A stretch of DNA of 64,000 nucleotides from a virus: IMG/VR virus record IMGVR_UViG_3300010354_000060, positions 18,540 to 82,539 of that record, one strand, 5' to 3'. Below, piece by piece: positions 33,675 to 41,890 of the stretch. The position numbers and the translations under genes are program-made. Below the pieces are notes generated by a model that was given only the letters and a program-made list of their open reading frames with translations, was not told the DNA's origin and did no database searches. Each line of letters begins with the position of its first letter. Positions within the stretch are counted from its first letter, which is position 1.

Positions 33675-34001
33675 TTACCGTTCTATGTAACTTAATGTAT
33701 GATCAGTTGCATAGAGTTGTTGGATGATTATATCACATCCAATTTTAGGATTACAATCACCACATGTGTAGACATCAACTGCTGCCTTGCCTTCCTCAGG
33801 CCATGTATGAATACTAATATGACTCTCAGAAAGCAAGCAAATAACAGTGACTCCCTGTGGTTCAAACTTCTTAGAGATAGTCTGAATCACAGTCGCTCCA
33901 CTTGCTGCTGCTGCGTTTTCCAGTAAGTCTATAAGACAACGCTCGTCGTCCAAAAGAACGAACGAGCATCCATAAAGGTTTAGTAGATAATGCTTGCCCA
34001 T
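33675..34001 (-). CDS. speD: S-adenosylmethionine decarboxylase SpeD-like (108 aa)
   Basis: Begins MGKHYLLNLYGCSFVLLDDE. The self-cleavage site is visible as E59-S60 in LLSESHISIHTWPEEG, where the serine becomes the pyruvoyl cofactor. The downstream AAVDVYTCGDCNP completes the bacterial class 1B pattern. The length is normal for the proenzyme of this short class. The enzyme decarboxylates S-adenosylmethionine for spermidine synthesis; phages may use polyamines to neutralise packaged DNA. Its start overlaps the preceding gene's stop by 1 base. It is a recurring cyanophage auxiliary gene. Confidence 0.92.
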   Translation of the reverse strand: MGKHYLLNLYGCSFVLLDDERCLIDLLENAAAASGATVIQTISKKFEPQGVTVICLLSESHISIHTWPEEGKAAVDVYTCGDCNPKIGCDIIIQQLYATDHTLSYIER

Positions 34002-34192
34002 TAGTCTATAGGGTTCTCCTCTGCTTCTTTTACAAGTGAACTAATAACAGTTTCAGTGCCATCAATAGTCTTCACTGTAAACAGAGTAGACCTTTTATAC
34101 TTATTCAATTTTTTATATTTTTTTAGAATTTTAGCAAGTTCATCAACATTTACATTGACCTTTGCTTTCCCATCATTAAAACCTTCACTCAT
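34001..34192 (-). CDS. Small hypothetical protein (63 aa)
   Basis: Begins MSEGFNDGKAKVNVNVDELA and continues KILKKYKKLNKYKRSTLFTV, then KTIDGTETVISSLVKEAEEN. A basic middle (KKYKKLNKYKR) is flanked by acidic ends. It overlaps its neighbours by 4 bases upstream and 1 base downstream (speD), so it is clearly part of the operon. No known motif. Possibly a small nucleic-acid-associated protein. Confidence 0.7.
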   Translation of the reverse strand: MSEGFNDGKAKVNVNVDELAKILKKYKKLNKYKRSTLFTVKTIDGTETVISSLVKEAEENPID

Positions 34193-34446
34193 TTCTTTTT
34201 CTTAGATTCCTTTGCTTTGTATCCCCACAGTTTAGGATTTACTCTCCCCTCTGTCCACTCAATTTTTTTTAGGTTTTCACGATGCTTATCCCAATACATA
34301 TCAAAAACATCTGCTCTTTTATGGCAGATTACAATATCATGTTGAACAATATTGTCTTTTAGATAGGTAACAAGGTAAGAATTTGATGGCAGAGATTTAT
34401 CTTCTGCTACAGATCTATCACAGTTTTCTGCATGAATCATGCACAT
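34189..34446 (-). CDS. Conserved cyanophage-type hypothetical protein (85 aa)
   Basis: The start is taken at MCMIHAENCDRSVAEDKSLP (34446) because GGGAGG lies 9 bases upstream and the ATG overlaps the preceding stop as TAATG; the longer frame adds 6 residues. The middle has SYLVTYLKDNIVQHDIVICH and VFDMYWDKHRENLKKIEWTE. The C-terminus is a run of lysines. I recall the pattern as conserved in T4-like cyanophages without known function. Two early cysteines (MCMIHAENC) are notable. Confidence 0.7.
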   Translation of the reverse strand: MCMIHAENCDRSVAEDKSLPSNSYLVTYLKDNIVQHDIVICHKRADVFDMYWDKHRENLKKIEWTEGRVNPKLWGYKAKESKKKK

Positions 34447-35015
34447 TAAGAACGACCTCCCCAAGTAATCTCAGGATAAGCCTCCTTTACATTTTCATGT
34501 GAGATTTTATATTTAGTCTGAAGTTTTTTATCCTTTACAAGACACAACAGTTCTGCTTCTTTGGGATGAAGACCTTGAAGGAGATTGATAAACATCATCT
34601 CCCTACGAATCGTATTGATGGTATTGTTTCCACCCTGAACATAATGATAAAGATTTTGATATTCCCTACGAAGAGATGTGCGTCCCCTACCTTGTAGATC
34701 TTGTGTTGTTGCAGATTCCCCGCCACCAGCTTCTCTGGAAAGATTTTCAGAAAGAGTTCCAGAGTAAACGTTTTGATCCTTCAAATCACCATAAGGAACT
34801 TCTCCCTCAGGAAGAAGAGAAATTACAGTATCATCAAAATTCCAAATAAAAATAGTCTTTAACGAGTCGTGTTCATAAGTTTTAAGAACTTCAACTTTTT
34901 TTGCATTAGAACGTTGCTTAGATACCAGTTCTAAAATTTCAAAAACAAAAGGGTTTGTTGGAAGAGTTGCTACTGGTGCTTCCTCAGTCTTCTTCCTCGT
35001 CTTCGTAGTCGTCAT
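34446..35015 (-). CDS. DUF6433-type cyanophage protein (189 aa)
   Basis: The start is taken at the ATG at 35015 (MTTTKTRKKTEEAPVATLPT); the upstream TTG is less likely. The conserved core is FVFEILELVSKQRSNAKKVE, SLKTIFIWNFDDTVISLLPE, GEVPYGD, SLRREYQNLYHYVQGGNNTI and LQGLHPKEAELLCLVKDKKL. From memory this is the family labelled DUF6433 in T4-like phages. The GYP-like ending ITWGGR also fits. It is probably a soluble early or middle protein. Function unknown. Confidence 0.75.
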   Translation of the reverse strand: MTTTKTRKKTEEAPVATLPTNPFVFEILELVSKQRSNAKKVEVLKTYEHDSLKTIFIWNFDDTVISLLPEGEVPYGDLKDQNVYSGTLSENLSREAGGGESATTQDLQGRGRTSLRREYQNLYHYVQGGNNTINTIRREMMFINLLQGLHPKEAELLCLVKDKKLQTKYKISHENVKEAYPEITWGGRS

Positions 35016-35208
35016 AATCGTTTTCAAATCGTACTGCTATAATTTCATCTGGGATTACATTCCCATTATTATCAAACATTTCTGGGTGCATTGAAGTGAT
35101 ATAACTTCTCTCATAGAAATGCTGCTTTGCCATCCATCCTAACATACCTCCAACAAAAAAGAACAACACTGAGATTAATGTTGTGATGGTGAGAGTTACT
35201 GCTAACAT
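34984..35208 (-). CDS. Small single-pass membrane protein (74 aa)
   Basis: Residues 1-26 (MLAVTLTITTLISVLFFFVG, then GMLGWM) form one transmembrane segment. The remaining part is a soluble acidic tail containing YITSMHPEMFDNNGNVIPDE and ending in Asp/Glu repeats. The pattern HPEMxDxNGNxxPDExIAxRF is, from memory, conserved in cyanophages. A GGGAG site precedes the ATG. It overlaps the next gene by 32 bases. It may sit in the host inner membrane; function unknown. Confidence 0.75.
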   Translation of the reverse strand: MLAVTLTITTLISVLFFFVGGMLGWMAKQHFYERSYITSMHPEMFDNNGNVIPDEIIAVRFENDYDDYEDEEED

Positions 35209-35355
35209 CTTCTTTCTCCCGAGAGTTACTTTTTACAATATCTCTCAGAACATGAGAGATACAAAAAAACCGTTTAGTTTGCTTGTCTCCCTCCTTTAGT
35301 GGCAAATCAAGGTTTCTTTTGAACCTGATCTATTTAGATGCATCCTACAACAAAA
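35209..35355. other. Divergent intergenic region with hairpin
   Basis: No gene is seen between the membrane protein (minus) and the bilin reductase (plus). It holds an 8-bp inverted repeat ATCTCTCA/TGAGAGAT, a minus-strand AAAGGAGGG ribosome-like site with no usable start codon after it, and a run of T. The plus-strand late octamer lies at its right end. Confidence 0.5.
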
Positions 35356-35363
35356 AATAAATA
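35356..35363 (+). promoter_or_regulatory. T4-type late promoter octamer (AATAAATA) close to start codon
   Basis: Plus-strand AATAAATA ends 6 bases before the first ATG of the bilin reductase frame. Transcription from it would begin close to that ATG, so translation would be leaderless or start at the ATG at 35385. Confidence 0.45.
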
Positions 35364-35369
35364 GTGTCA

Positions 35370-36044
35370 ATGATGACCTGGATTATGAAATTAAAGGATA
35401 AAATTCTTGAATTGTTTCCAGATGCCGAACCATTAGAACTTCCAAGTTGGTTAAATCAAGAAGTCAGTAAAGATAATTCTACCATCAAATCGTATATTTG
35501 GAAGAGTGATAAAATAAGAAAGATTAGATTGTGTGAGTTAGATATACAAAATAAATTTTCTGCCGAAACCTTAGTCATATATCCAGATTTTTGTTACGAC
35601 GTTCCTATTCTTGGGACAGAATACCTAAGAATAAACGATAAAAAGTTTTTTGGTGCAGTTGATCTACATCCATTACGAATGGATATTGATTATATTGAAA
35701 AGTATATACAAAAATATCTTGGAGATTTCCCCAACAGAGATAGGGATACCTCCAAGATATATGACTTAGAAAAATTTTTCTCAAAAAAATTTTGGATCAA
35801 AAAGCAATCCAAAGATTTTTATGATGATTACTCTTTAGTTGTTGAGAAATATTTAAAGAAGTTTCAGTCCTGCTTAGAAGAAGCAGAACCAGTTCAATCT
35901 TCATATGAATACCATAAAGGATACGATACTCATTTGTCAACTACCGATCCAGCATATGGGATTCTAAAGTCTTATTATGATAAAAACTTTGCAGAGAAAT
36001 ATATAAGCACTTTTTTGTTTGATTTAAATCCTCTTGAAGTCTAA
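35370..36044 (+). CDS. Ferredoxin-dependent bilin reductase (PebA/PebS/PcyX family)
   Basis: The family pattern is clear: LVIYPDFCYDVPILGTEYLR, FFGAVDLHPLR with the central catalytic Asp (about residue 98), and YDTHLSTTDPAYGILKSYYD with a second conserved Asp (about 193). The protein ends EKYISTFLFDL as these enzymes do. The 224-226 residue length matches phage PebS and PcyX. Such enzymes reduce biliverdin with ferredoxin electrons to bilin pigments. I cannot tell PebA, PebS or PcyX apart by eye, so the product is unassigned; no heme oxygenase gene is in the window. It lies alone on the plus strand and its end overlaps the convergent small gene by 21 bases. The start could also be 35373 or 35385. 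Confidence 0.85.
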   Translation: MMTWIMKLKDKILELFPDAEPLELPSWLNQEVSKDNSTIKSYIWKSDKIRKIRLCELDIQNKFSAETLVIYPDFCYDVPILGTEYLRINDKKFFGAVDLHPLRMDIDYIEKYIQKYLGDFPNRDRDTSKIYDLEKFFSKKFWIKKQSKDFYDDYSLVVEKYLKKFQSCLEEAEPVQSSYEYHKGYDTHLSTTDPAYGILKSYYDKNFAEKYISTFLFDLNPLEV

Positions 36045-36227
36045 GGAAATATCAAACTCAAAAGAAATTTCTCTTCCAAAGAAAGCAAATAATTTACCGA
36101 ATCTAATTCTAAATTTCTTGGGGCAATCTTCTGCCTTCTTTTTCCGAGAAGAATTTCTTAGCATCAACTCAAAACCTCTATTGATTTCAAGTTGTTGTTT
36201 TTTTTCTTCTGCCTGGTCTTCTGTCAT
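36024..36227 (-). CDS. Small basic hypothetical protein (67 aa)
   Basis: The start is taken at MTEDQAEEKKQQLEINRGFE (36227). The sequence LMLRNSSRKKKAEDCPKKFR, IRFGKLFAFFGREISFEFDI has the composition of a folded small protein with two C-terminal beta strands. It overlaps the upstream 121-residue gene by 41 bases and the convergent bilin reductase end by 21 bases. Similar ORFs exist, from memory, in T4-like cyanophages. Function unknown. Confidence 0.6.
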   Translation of the reverse strand: MTEDQAEEKKQQLEINRGFELMLRNSSRKKKAEDCPKKFRIRFGKLFAFFGREISFEFDISLDFKRI

Positions 36228-36552
36228 GACTATACTTCCAAGCATCTTCTAATATTTTATGCAAATAATTTCTTATTTTCCTTGCATTTGGTTTTGGAAT
36301 ATGTCCATAAGCTTCTCTAAGTTGCTTATGCTCGTTGTCTGCACCACCTTCAAGGTAGCTATCTAAGTCCATCACGACTTCACTGATGTTAGAAGCAGTT
36401 TTACTATTAATAAATTCTTCTACTTCAAATTTTCTTGCACCCTTTACCTTTAAATACTCATAAAAATTAAGAACAAAGTGACCATCAAAGGCAAGGTCAA
36501 TTGCCCTTTCTACATCAAAATAAACTTCATTGAAAGTGCTGATTGAAGCCAT
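36187..36552 (-). CDS. Conserved cyanophage-type hypothetical protein (121 aa)
   Basis: Begins MASISTFNEVYFDVERAIDL and contains GHFVLNFYEYLKVKGARKFE, DLDSYLEGGADNEHKQLREA and YGHIPKPNARKIRNYLHKIL, ending in a basic GRRKKTTT tail. From memory it is conserved among T4-like cyanophages. It is a mostly helical soluble protein, possibly nucleic-acid binding because of the basic tail. Its ATG overlaps the glutaredoxin stop by 1 base, so they are coupled. Confidence 0.75.
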   Translation of the reverse strand: MASISTFNEVYFDVERAIDLAFDGHFVLNFYEYLKVKGARKFEVEEFINSKTASNISEVVMDLDSYLEGGADNEHKQLREAYGHIPKPNARKIRNYLHKILEDAWKYSHDRRPGRRKKTTT

Positions 36553-36791
36553 TAGACTATACTATTCTCCTGTAGATATTTAATAGTATCTGTGCATCCA
36601 CCAATTTTTTCTTGGTCATTTAACATTACTTGAGGAAATGTGGACCCATCCCCGAAAGCGTTATAAAACTCATAACGGGTGTAGTCCTCATCAAGATAAT
36701 AAACTTGGTGTTGCAGATTTGCTAACTCTAACACCTGTTTGATTTTTTCGCAATAGGGGCAACCGTGTTTAGAATAAACTGTAAATCTCAT
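36552..36791 (-). CDS. Glutaredoxin (79 aa)
   Basis: The dithiol active site CPYC is at residues 11-14 (SKHGCPYCEKIKQVLELANL). The cis-Pro and glutathione-binding motifs TFPQVMLNDQEKIGGCTDT are also present. The enzyme reduces disulfides with glutathione and in T4-like phages is thought to support ribonucleotide reductase. Here it may also keep the cysteine-rich tail proteins of this phage reduced during assembly; that link is speculation. No clear Shine-Dalgarno is seen. The upstream inverted repeat with an embedded late promoter suggests translation mainly from late transcripts. Confidence 0.92.
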   Translation of the reverse strand: MRFTVYSKHGCPYCEKIKQVLELANLQHQVYYLDEDYTRYEFYNAFGDGSTFPQVMLNDQEKIGGCTDTIKYLQENSIV

Positions 36792-36800
36792 TTCAAGTAG

Positions 36801-36839
36801 TGACGTACTGTGAGATATTTATTCTAACACAGTACGTCA
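36801..36839 (-). promoter_or_regulatory. Late promoter octamer in the loop of a 12-bp inverted repeat
   Basis: TGACGTACTGTG (36801-36812) and CACAGTACGTCA (36828-36839) form a perfect 12-bp inverted repeat with a 15-base loop. The minus-strand octamer AATAAATA (36823-36816) lies inside the loop. The repeat ends 9-10 bases before the glutaredoxin ATG. Readthrough RNA from the 1673-residue gene would fold over the ribosome-binding region, while RNA from the late promoter would carry only the 3' arm. It could also act as a 3'-end hairpin for the upstream gene. Confidence 0.65.
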
Positions 36840-36843
36840 AGAA

Positions 36844-39800
36844 TCAAGCTTGTGCTTCCGCCCAACGAAGAACAAAGTTACCTGTAATATTTGAACCTGT
36901 TGTAAGGTAAGCATTAATTGCAAGAACATCAGGTCCATTCGGGAATGTGCCTCTACCACCAATTGGGGTATTATTCAATTCCTTCAATTCATTGAGTTCA
37001 ATGTTTGCCTTATCTACAGCAGTACCAACGAAGGAGAAAACAGTTTCTCCAGGTGCAGCAGACAGAGTGTTTGCAGTAAAGGTATAACTAATTGAACCAG
37101 CGGTTCCTGAGTTAACAGAGTTTGAGAACTGAATGTAGTTGTTATTTACATCATATTGGAAGATATTAATAACTCGTGTGCCTCCAGGGACTCCAGTACC
37201 AGAAACAAAGTAACCAATACGGGCATTTGCCGTCGCAGTTTTATCAAAAATTTGATACTGAGTGAAGTAGTTTTGAGTTACTGTAGTTGATGCGCTAAAG
37301 GATGCTGCACCACCAGCCCAAGTAATGTTAGATGCGTTAGCAATTTGTGCGAATGATGGTTGTCCACCTGCACCCTGAGAACTCAAACCAAACCAATTAA
37401 CCGATGATGGGTTTGTTGGATAGTTGGATGGATTCAATACACCTTCAATAACAACTGCCTGAGAAGAAGCACCACCTGTTGGAGTGAATTCCAGAGATTT
37501 AAGAAGTAACTGTGCTCGGTTAATCAATTCTCTTTGTCCAAGATCTCCAACAATAGCATTAGAAACACTTGGAGAAAGACGAATCATAAACAGTGTTGAT
37601 TTTGTGGTTGTAATCGTGTTACCAACCTGCTGATAGTTAAAAATGTATCCACGGTCAGTATCAAATAAACCATCGGTGAGGAATGCAGAACCCCAGTGAC
37701 TGATAACAGGAGTAGCAGTGTTACTTACAAAAACTGCTCCTGTTGTTCTTTGATGCCCTGCTGCACTACCAGCAGAATATGTTCTCTGTGATCCACCAGC
37801 AAAGTTGCTAAAAGTTGATGCTCTTGTTGCACCCGTCAAAGTGTTTCCACTCTTATTTGTATAGGTAATCAATTCATTGTCAAGATAAATTGTACCCGAT
37901 GTTGGATATAGACTTGCATCTACAAGTGGAATTGTATTCTGAGAAGAACTAATCTCTTCAGAAATTTTAGATTTTGGACCCTCATTAATAACTTCATATC
38001 GCACTGGCAGGTTACCAGATCTCATATATGCTTCAGTATTTTTATTATTATTCTTGAGTCTATGAACGAACAGATAATTTCCATCAGGACCACGAAGCAT
38101 CCAGTCAATAAATCCAGCACCATACCAAGTATACTGGAATCCAATCATTTGCATCTTATTAATTTGGATATCATATCCACTTGCACCAGTTCCATCTGCA
38201 CGGTCAAGGTTCCATTGACTTTGTGGAATAATAATATCCTGCACCAAAGATGCTCTTGCACCAGTGATAGACGATACTCCTCTATAATCAGGTGTTACTG
38301 TCATTGAAGTATTATTTGCAACCGCAGTTACAATATGAGTCATACCACGAATAACAATTCGGTCCCCAGCAGTTAACTGATCTAAGAATCTTGTATTGGT
38401 ACCAGTAATTGAGTTGGAATCTGGATCTGCATTAATTGTTCCTGCCAATTGGAAGGTTGCAGATCTTAATCCAACAGCAAGATTGATTCCATCATATTGC
38501 CAGAAGATGCCATTTTGATCGTCAAATGCACCTGCTCTTACAGTAGCACCTTTCCATTTGTATAAAGATACTTGAGGAGGTCTCCCCAATGTTGGTGTAG
38601 TAGATCCAAGAACGCCTCTTGATAATACTGTAAACGTATTTTCATCAGCAATACTATTAACAGTATATGTTCCAGTGTATCCCGAAGTTTCAAGACCACT
38701 CAATTGAACTTCTGCACCTACTTGCAATCCATGTTCAGTATCATCCGTGACACAAGTAATGACGCTACCAGTTGAAATTCCAGAAGAAGTTACATTTCTC
38801 AAATCATAACTTGGAGCAAAAAGACATCCAGTGGTATACATGATACCTTTACCAGATTGATAACGAATATATTTCTTTGATTGGCGAACTGCATGTGCTC
38901 CATGAGCTGGACCACCAGTTCCTAATTGAACTCCACCATCAAATGGTCTATGAACGTAGAAACAATCAGGTCTTGGATAGATTGTTCCAGCAAGTCCAGC
39001 TGATGTAATTGTTCCTGTTGACTTCGCACTGTAAACAATCTGATTTGAATTTGGTACGTTATCAACAATAAATGGACCTGATGCTAAACTATGACCTGAA
39101 CCAACACTGGTGATGGCAGAAAGAACTGTATCGCCAGGAACAAGTCCATGATTACTGGAGAACTGTACCAAAATTCTTGCCAAAGAACTAAATGATATTG
39201 TTGCAGCATCCGCAATCTGACCTGTTGTTGTTTCTGAAATACTGACTGTTGGATAGAATACTGCTGCAGTTCCTGCAACAGGTGTTCCTGATGAAGACAC
39301 AGAAGAAATTGCACCAGGAGTTCCTGACAAATCAATTCCAGTCACAGTCATTGTCAGGTTATTCGTTGGTATCACTCCACCAAGTACAGTTCCTGCAGCA
39401 AATAATTGATATCCAGGGTAATATCCAGATCCACCATTAACTGGTGTGGCAGTGTATACTCCACCCTCTTTAGAGATGGAGAATGTTGCTCCAGATCCAG
39501 AATTTGTTACACGACGATTTGCATAGAATATATTTCCGCTTACAGCAGTTCCTGTATGAGTAAACCCTGTAATTCCACCAACAACGTCAACAGAAGTTAC
39601 TGTAATAGTAATATCATTAGTGACAGAAGATCCGTTGAGTACAGATCCATCAATTGTAATTACGTCAGAAATACTATATGAACTTCCAGTTGATGCTTGC
39701 CCCGCTACAAAGTTTACAGTATATGTTGTTGTAGCACCACCAACTCTAACAATATCAAAAACTGCACCAAAACCAACACTTGTTGAAATACCACTTGTAT

Positions 39801-41865
39801 TATAATATGTTGAAGAACTTGATATAGCAGTTCCATAAGCATTATCTGGAAAATCTACATCCCCAGTATTTCCATTAAATGGCACCAAAGCTTTGGTGTA
39901 AATATCCGTTACATGTGCTGCAGGTACGGCATATGTAGAAGATGTATATCTGGATAATCCTACAGTGAATCTAAAGTCATCAATATAAGCATAGGTTCCA
40001 TTACTACTATCGTATGCAGAACCAATTCTAATTGCCCTTTGGGGATAATTATTTGAGTCTGCATAATTAGTGCTCTCCTGAGTACCATTAAGATAAAGTC
40101 TTGTTACATTAGATGTTCTTGATAGTGCAACATGGTTCCAAGAACCTGCAGTAATAGTATTTGAACTTTCCTTAACATCAACACCATTTAAATGAAGAAC
40201 AAGCGTATTGTTAGTACTAATCTTTAGACAAGGAGAAAATTCTGTCAGCACATTTCTCATGTCAAAAATGGTTTCGGCAGTACCATTTCTGTTTCTATAA
40301 ATCCAAAATTCAATTGTAAAGTCCTGTGTTCCAATTTCAAAATCTAAATTAGAAGCACAGGAGACATAATCAACTCCACCAGAAGTAGGATTCAGAAGAA
40401 GGGATGCATTTCCATACTTATACTGCGTTTGAGATAATGCAGCTTCATTTGCTGGAGCAAAATACTTTGATGTTGTAAAAGTTGTAATGCCACCACCAGC
40501 ATCAATTCCCCTAACGTAAATGATAAGATTATTTGTTGGAGATGTGCCACCCAATGAAGAACCAAGGGCAACGACTCTATCACCAACTACATATCCATAA
40601 CCTGTATTCACAACTGTTGGAGTATATCTTCCATTATATCTGTCAATATTAAAGATAGCGGCTGCACCGTTTCCAAAATTAACATTGGAGGCTGTTATAA
40701 TGCCAACATTTGTAGAGTTACCAATGGCAACAGCATTATAAGGCGATGATAATGTGAGAGTATTTCCATCAATGTTAGTAACAAATGTTGATTTTCCAGT
40801 GCCATCATCAATAGCATTACCAATACTAATGCCTGAATTACTGGCAACTTGGATTAGGTTAGTTGGTGGAACAACATTTTGTGCGAAAACTGTTGTGGCA
40901 GATGATGACGTAATACCAGTTACCTGAGTTCCAGTAAGGAGTCCTGCTGCAGTTAAAGGAGAACCTACAATTGAATTATTAACTCCAGTATATGCAATTC
41001 TTGTTGATCCAGTTTGAGTAATTAATTTAGATGTAAATGTTCCAGTATTACCATTAGACTGAATACTATATGTTGGAGATCCAATTGAAGCTCCAGTATA
41101 GAAACCACCCTTTCTTAATTGAGTGTATGTAGCGAATAAAGAATCGCCTGGGTTTACTCCCACTTTACCCTTAGCAAAATAGGTAAATGTGGTTGAAGAA
41201 ATAACAGTCTCTACAATAAAAGATCCTTCTGCTCTTGAAGATCCTCTTATACTTTCTGCAAGACCAACGATTCTAAATGGACTTCCAGGAGAAAGACCGT
41301 GAGTTTCTGTAGTGGTAACACTAATTAAAGATGCACCAACCCCACCAGCAGGGAAACTTGCGTCCGTAACAACTGCTGAAACTGTAACATCGGATCCAGC
41401 AATCTCATAGATACTTGGATATCCACGGATTAAATCAATAGTTTGCCATTTAGTTGGTTGAATTCCATACTCAAAGTCAGCGTCAATCATAGATTGCGGA
41501 GTTGCAACCCTCATTCTTTCAATAGCATCAGTACCAAAATCATAAGGTCTGAATTTAGTTTCTTCTACTTCAATAAAAATTGAGATAGAATCTGAAGCAC
41601 TTTGATCCGAAGTATCAAACTGAAAATGTATAGTTGTTACACCATTTGATGCTGATGTTGCATATGGGAACGAAGAATCAAAACTATCACTAAATTCAAC
41701 TACGATTTTATTCGTTGGATCAGCAAAATTGTAAAGAACTCTATTATCTGTAGTGTTGGTAATAAGAAGAATCTGATTCAGTTGGATTTTATCCAACACC
41801 TTAATACTACCAGCTCCAGCAATACCAGGAGTAAAAACATAATCTCTAATCTGTCTCTTAGCCAT
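36844..41865 (-). CDS. Large virion structural protein with LamG-like domain (1673 aa)
   Basis: The N-terminal 130 residues (MAKRQIRDYVFTPGIAGAGS, then FRPYDFGTDAIERMRVATPQ) match, from memory, a baseplate-periphery or tail protein of T4-like cyanophages. Residues about 150-480 and 640-1000 contain repeated beta modules of the type GxGYxxGDxVxxxGSxLGGxxPTNNL. At about residues 500-640 lies a concanavalin/LamG-type domain (FEIGTQDFTIEFWIYRNRNG, LHLNGVDVKESSNTITAGSW, NHVALSRTSNVTRLYLNGTQ, IDDFRFTVGLSRY). Such domains usually bind glycans. The C-terminal third resumes the conserved region (FIDWMLRGPDGNYLFVHRLK). It probably contacts the host surface. No promoter octamer lies directly upstream. 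Confidence 0.8.
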   Translation of the reverse strand: MAKRQIRDYVFTPGIAGAGSIKVLDKIQLNQILLITNTTDNRVLYNFADPTNKIVVEFSDSFDSSFPYATSASNGVTTIHFQFDTSDQSASDSISIFIEVEETKFRPYDFGTDAIERMRVATPQSMIDADFEYGIQPTKWQTIDLIRGYPSIYEIAGSDVTVSAVVTDASFPAGGVGASLISVTTTETHGLSPGSPFRIVGLAESIRGSSRAEGSFIVETVISSTTFTYFAKGKVGVNPGDSLFATYTQLRKGGFYTGASIGSPTYSIQSNGNTGTFTSKLITQTGSTRIAYTGVNNSIVGSPLTAAGLLTGTQVTGITSSSATTVFAQNVVPPTNLIQVASNSGISIGNAIDDGTGKSTFVTNIDGNTLTLSSPYNAVAIGNSTNVGIITASNVNFGNGAAAIFNIDRYNGRYTPTVVNTGYGYVVGDRVVALGSSLGGTSPTNNLIIYVRGIDAGGGITTFTTSKYFAPANEAALSQTQYKYGNASLLLNPTSGGVDYVSCASNLDFEIGTQDFTIEFWIYRNRNGTAETIFDMRNVLTEFSPCLKISTNNTLVLHLNGVDVKESSNTITAGSWNHVALSRTSNVTRLYLNGTQESTNYADSNNYPQRAIRIGSAYDSSNGTYAYIDDFRFTVGLSRYTSSTYAVPAAHVTDIYTKALVPFNGNTGDVDFPDNAYGTAISSSSTYYNTSGISTSVGFGAVFDIVRVGGATTTYTVNFVAGQASTGSSYSISDVITIDGSVLNGSSVTNDITITVTSVDVVGGITGFTHTGTAVSGNIFYANRRVTNSGSGATFSISKEGGVYTATPVNGGSGYYPGYQLFAAGTVLGGVIPTNNLTMTVTGIDLSGTPGAISSVSSSGTPVAGTAAVFYPTVSISETTTGQIADAATISFSSLARILVQFSSNHGLVPGDTVLSAITSVGSGHSLASGPFIVDNVPNSNQIVYSAKSTGTITSAGLAGTIYPRPDCFYVHRPFDGGVQLGTGGPAHGAHAVRQSKKYIRYQSGKGIMYTTGCLFAPSYDLRNVTSSGISTGSVITCVTDDTEHGLQVGAEVQLSGLETSGYTGTYTVNSIADENTFTVLSRGVLGSTTPTLGRPPQVSLYKWKGATVRAGAFDDQNGIFWQYDGINLAVGLRSATFQLAGTINADPDSNSITGTNTRFLDQLTAGDRIVIRGMTHIVTAVANNTSMTVTPDYRGVSSITGARASLVQDIIIPQSQWNLDRADGTGASGYDIQINKMQMIGFQYTWYGAGFIDWMLRGPDGNYLFVHRLKNNNKNTEAYMRSGNLPVRYEVINEGPKSKISEEISSSQNTIPLVDASLYPTSGTIYLDNELITYTNKSGNTLTGATRASTFSNFAGGSQRTYSAGSAAGHQRTTGAVFVSNTATPVISHWGSAFLTDGLFDTDRGYIFNYQQVGNTITTTKSTLFMIRLSPSVSNAIVGDLGQRELINRAQLLLKSLEFTPTGGASSQAVVIEGVLNPSNYPTNPSSVNWFGLSSQGAGGQPSFAQIANASNITWAGGAASFSASTTVTQNYFTQYQIFDKTATANARIGYFVSGTGVPGGTRVINIFQYDVNNNYIQFSNSVNSGTAGSISYTFTANTLSAAPGETVFSFVGTAVDKANIELNELKELNNTPIGGRGTFPNGPDVLAINAYLTTGSNITGNFVLRWAEAQA

Positions 41866-41890
41866 TGATAATTATCTCCTAATAGTGCGA

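Noticed and set aside
35111-35305. 64-codon minus-strand frame starting at TTG
   Set aside because: Overlaps the membrane protein gene in another frame; translation has no protein-like features.
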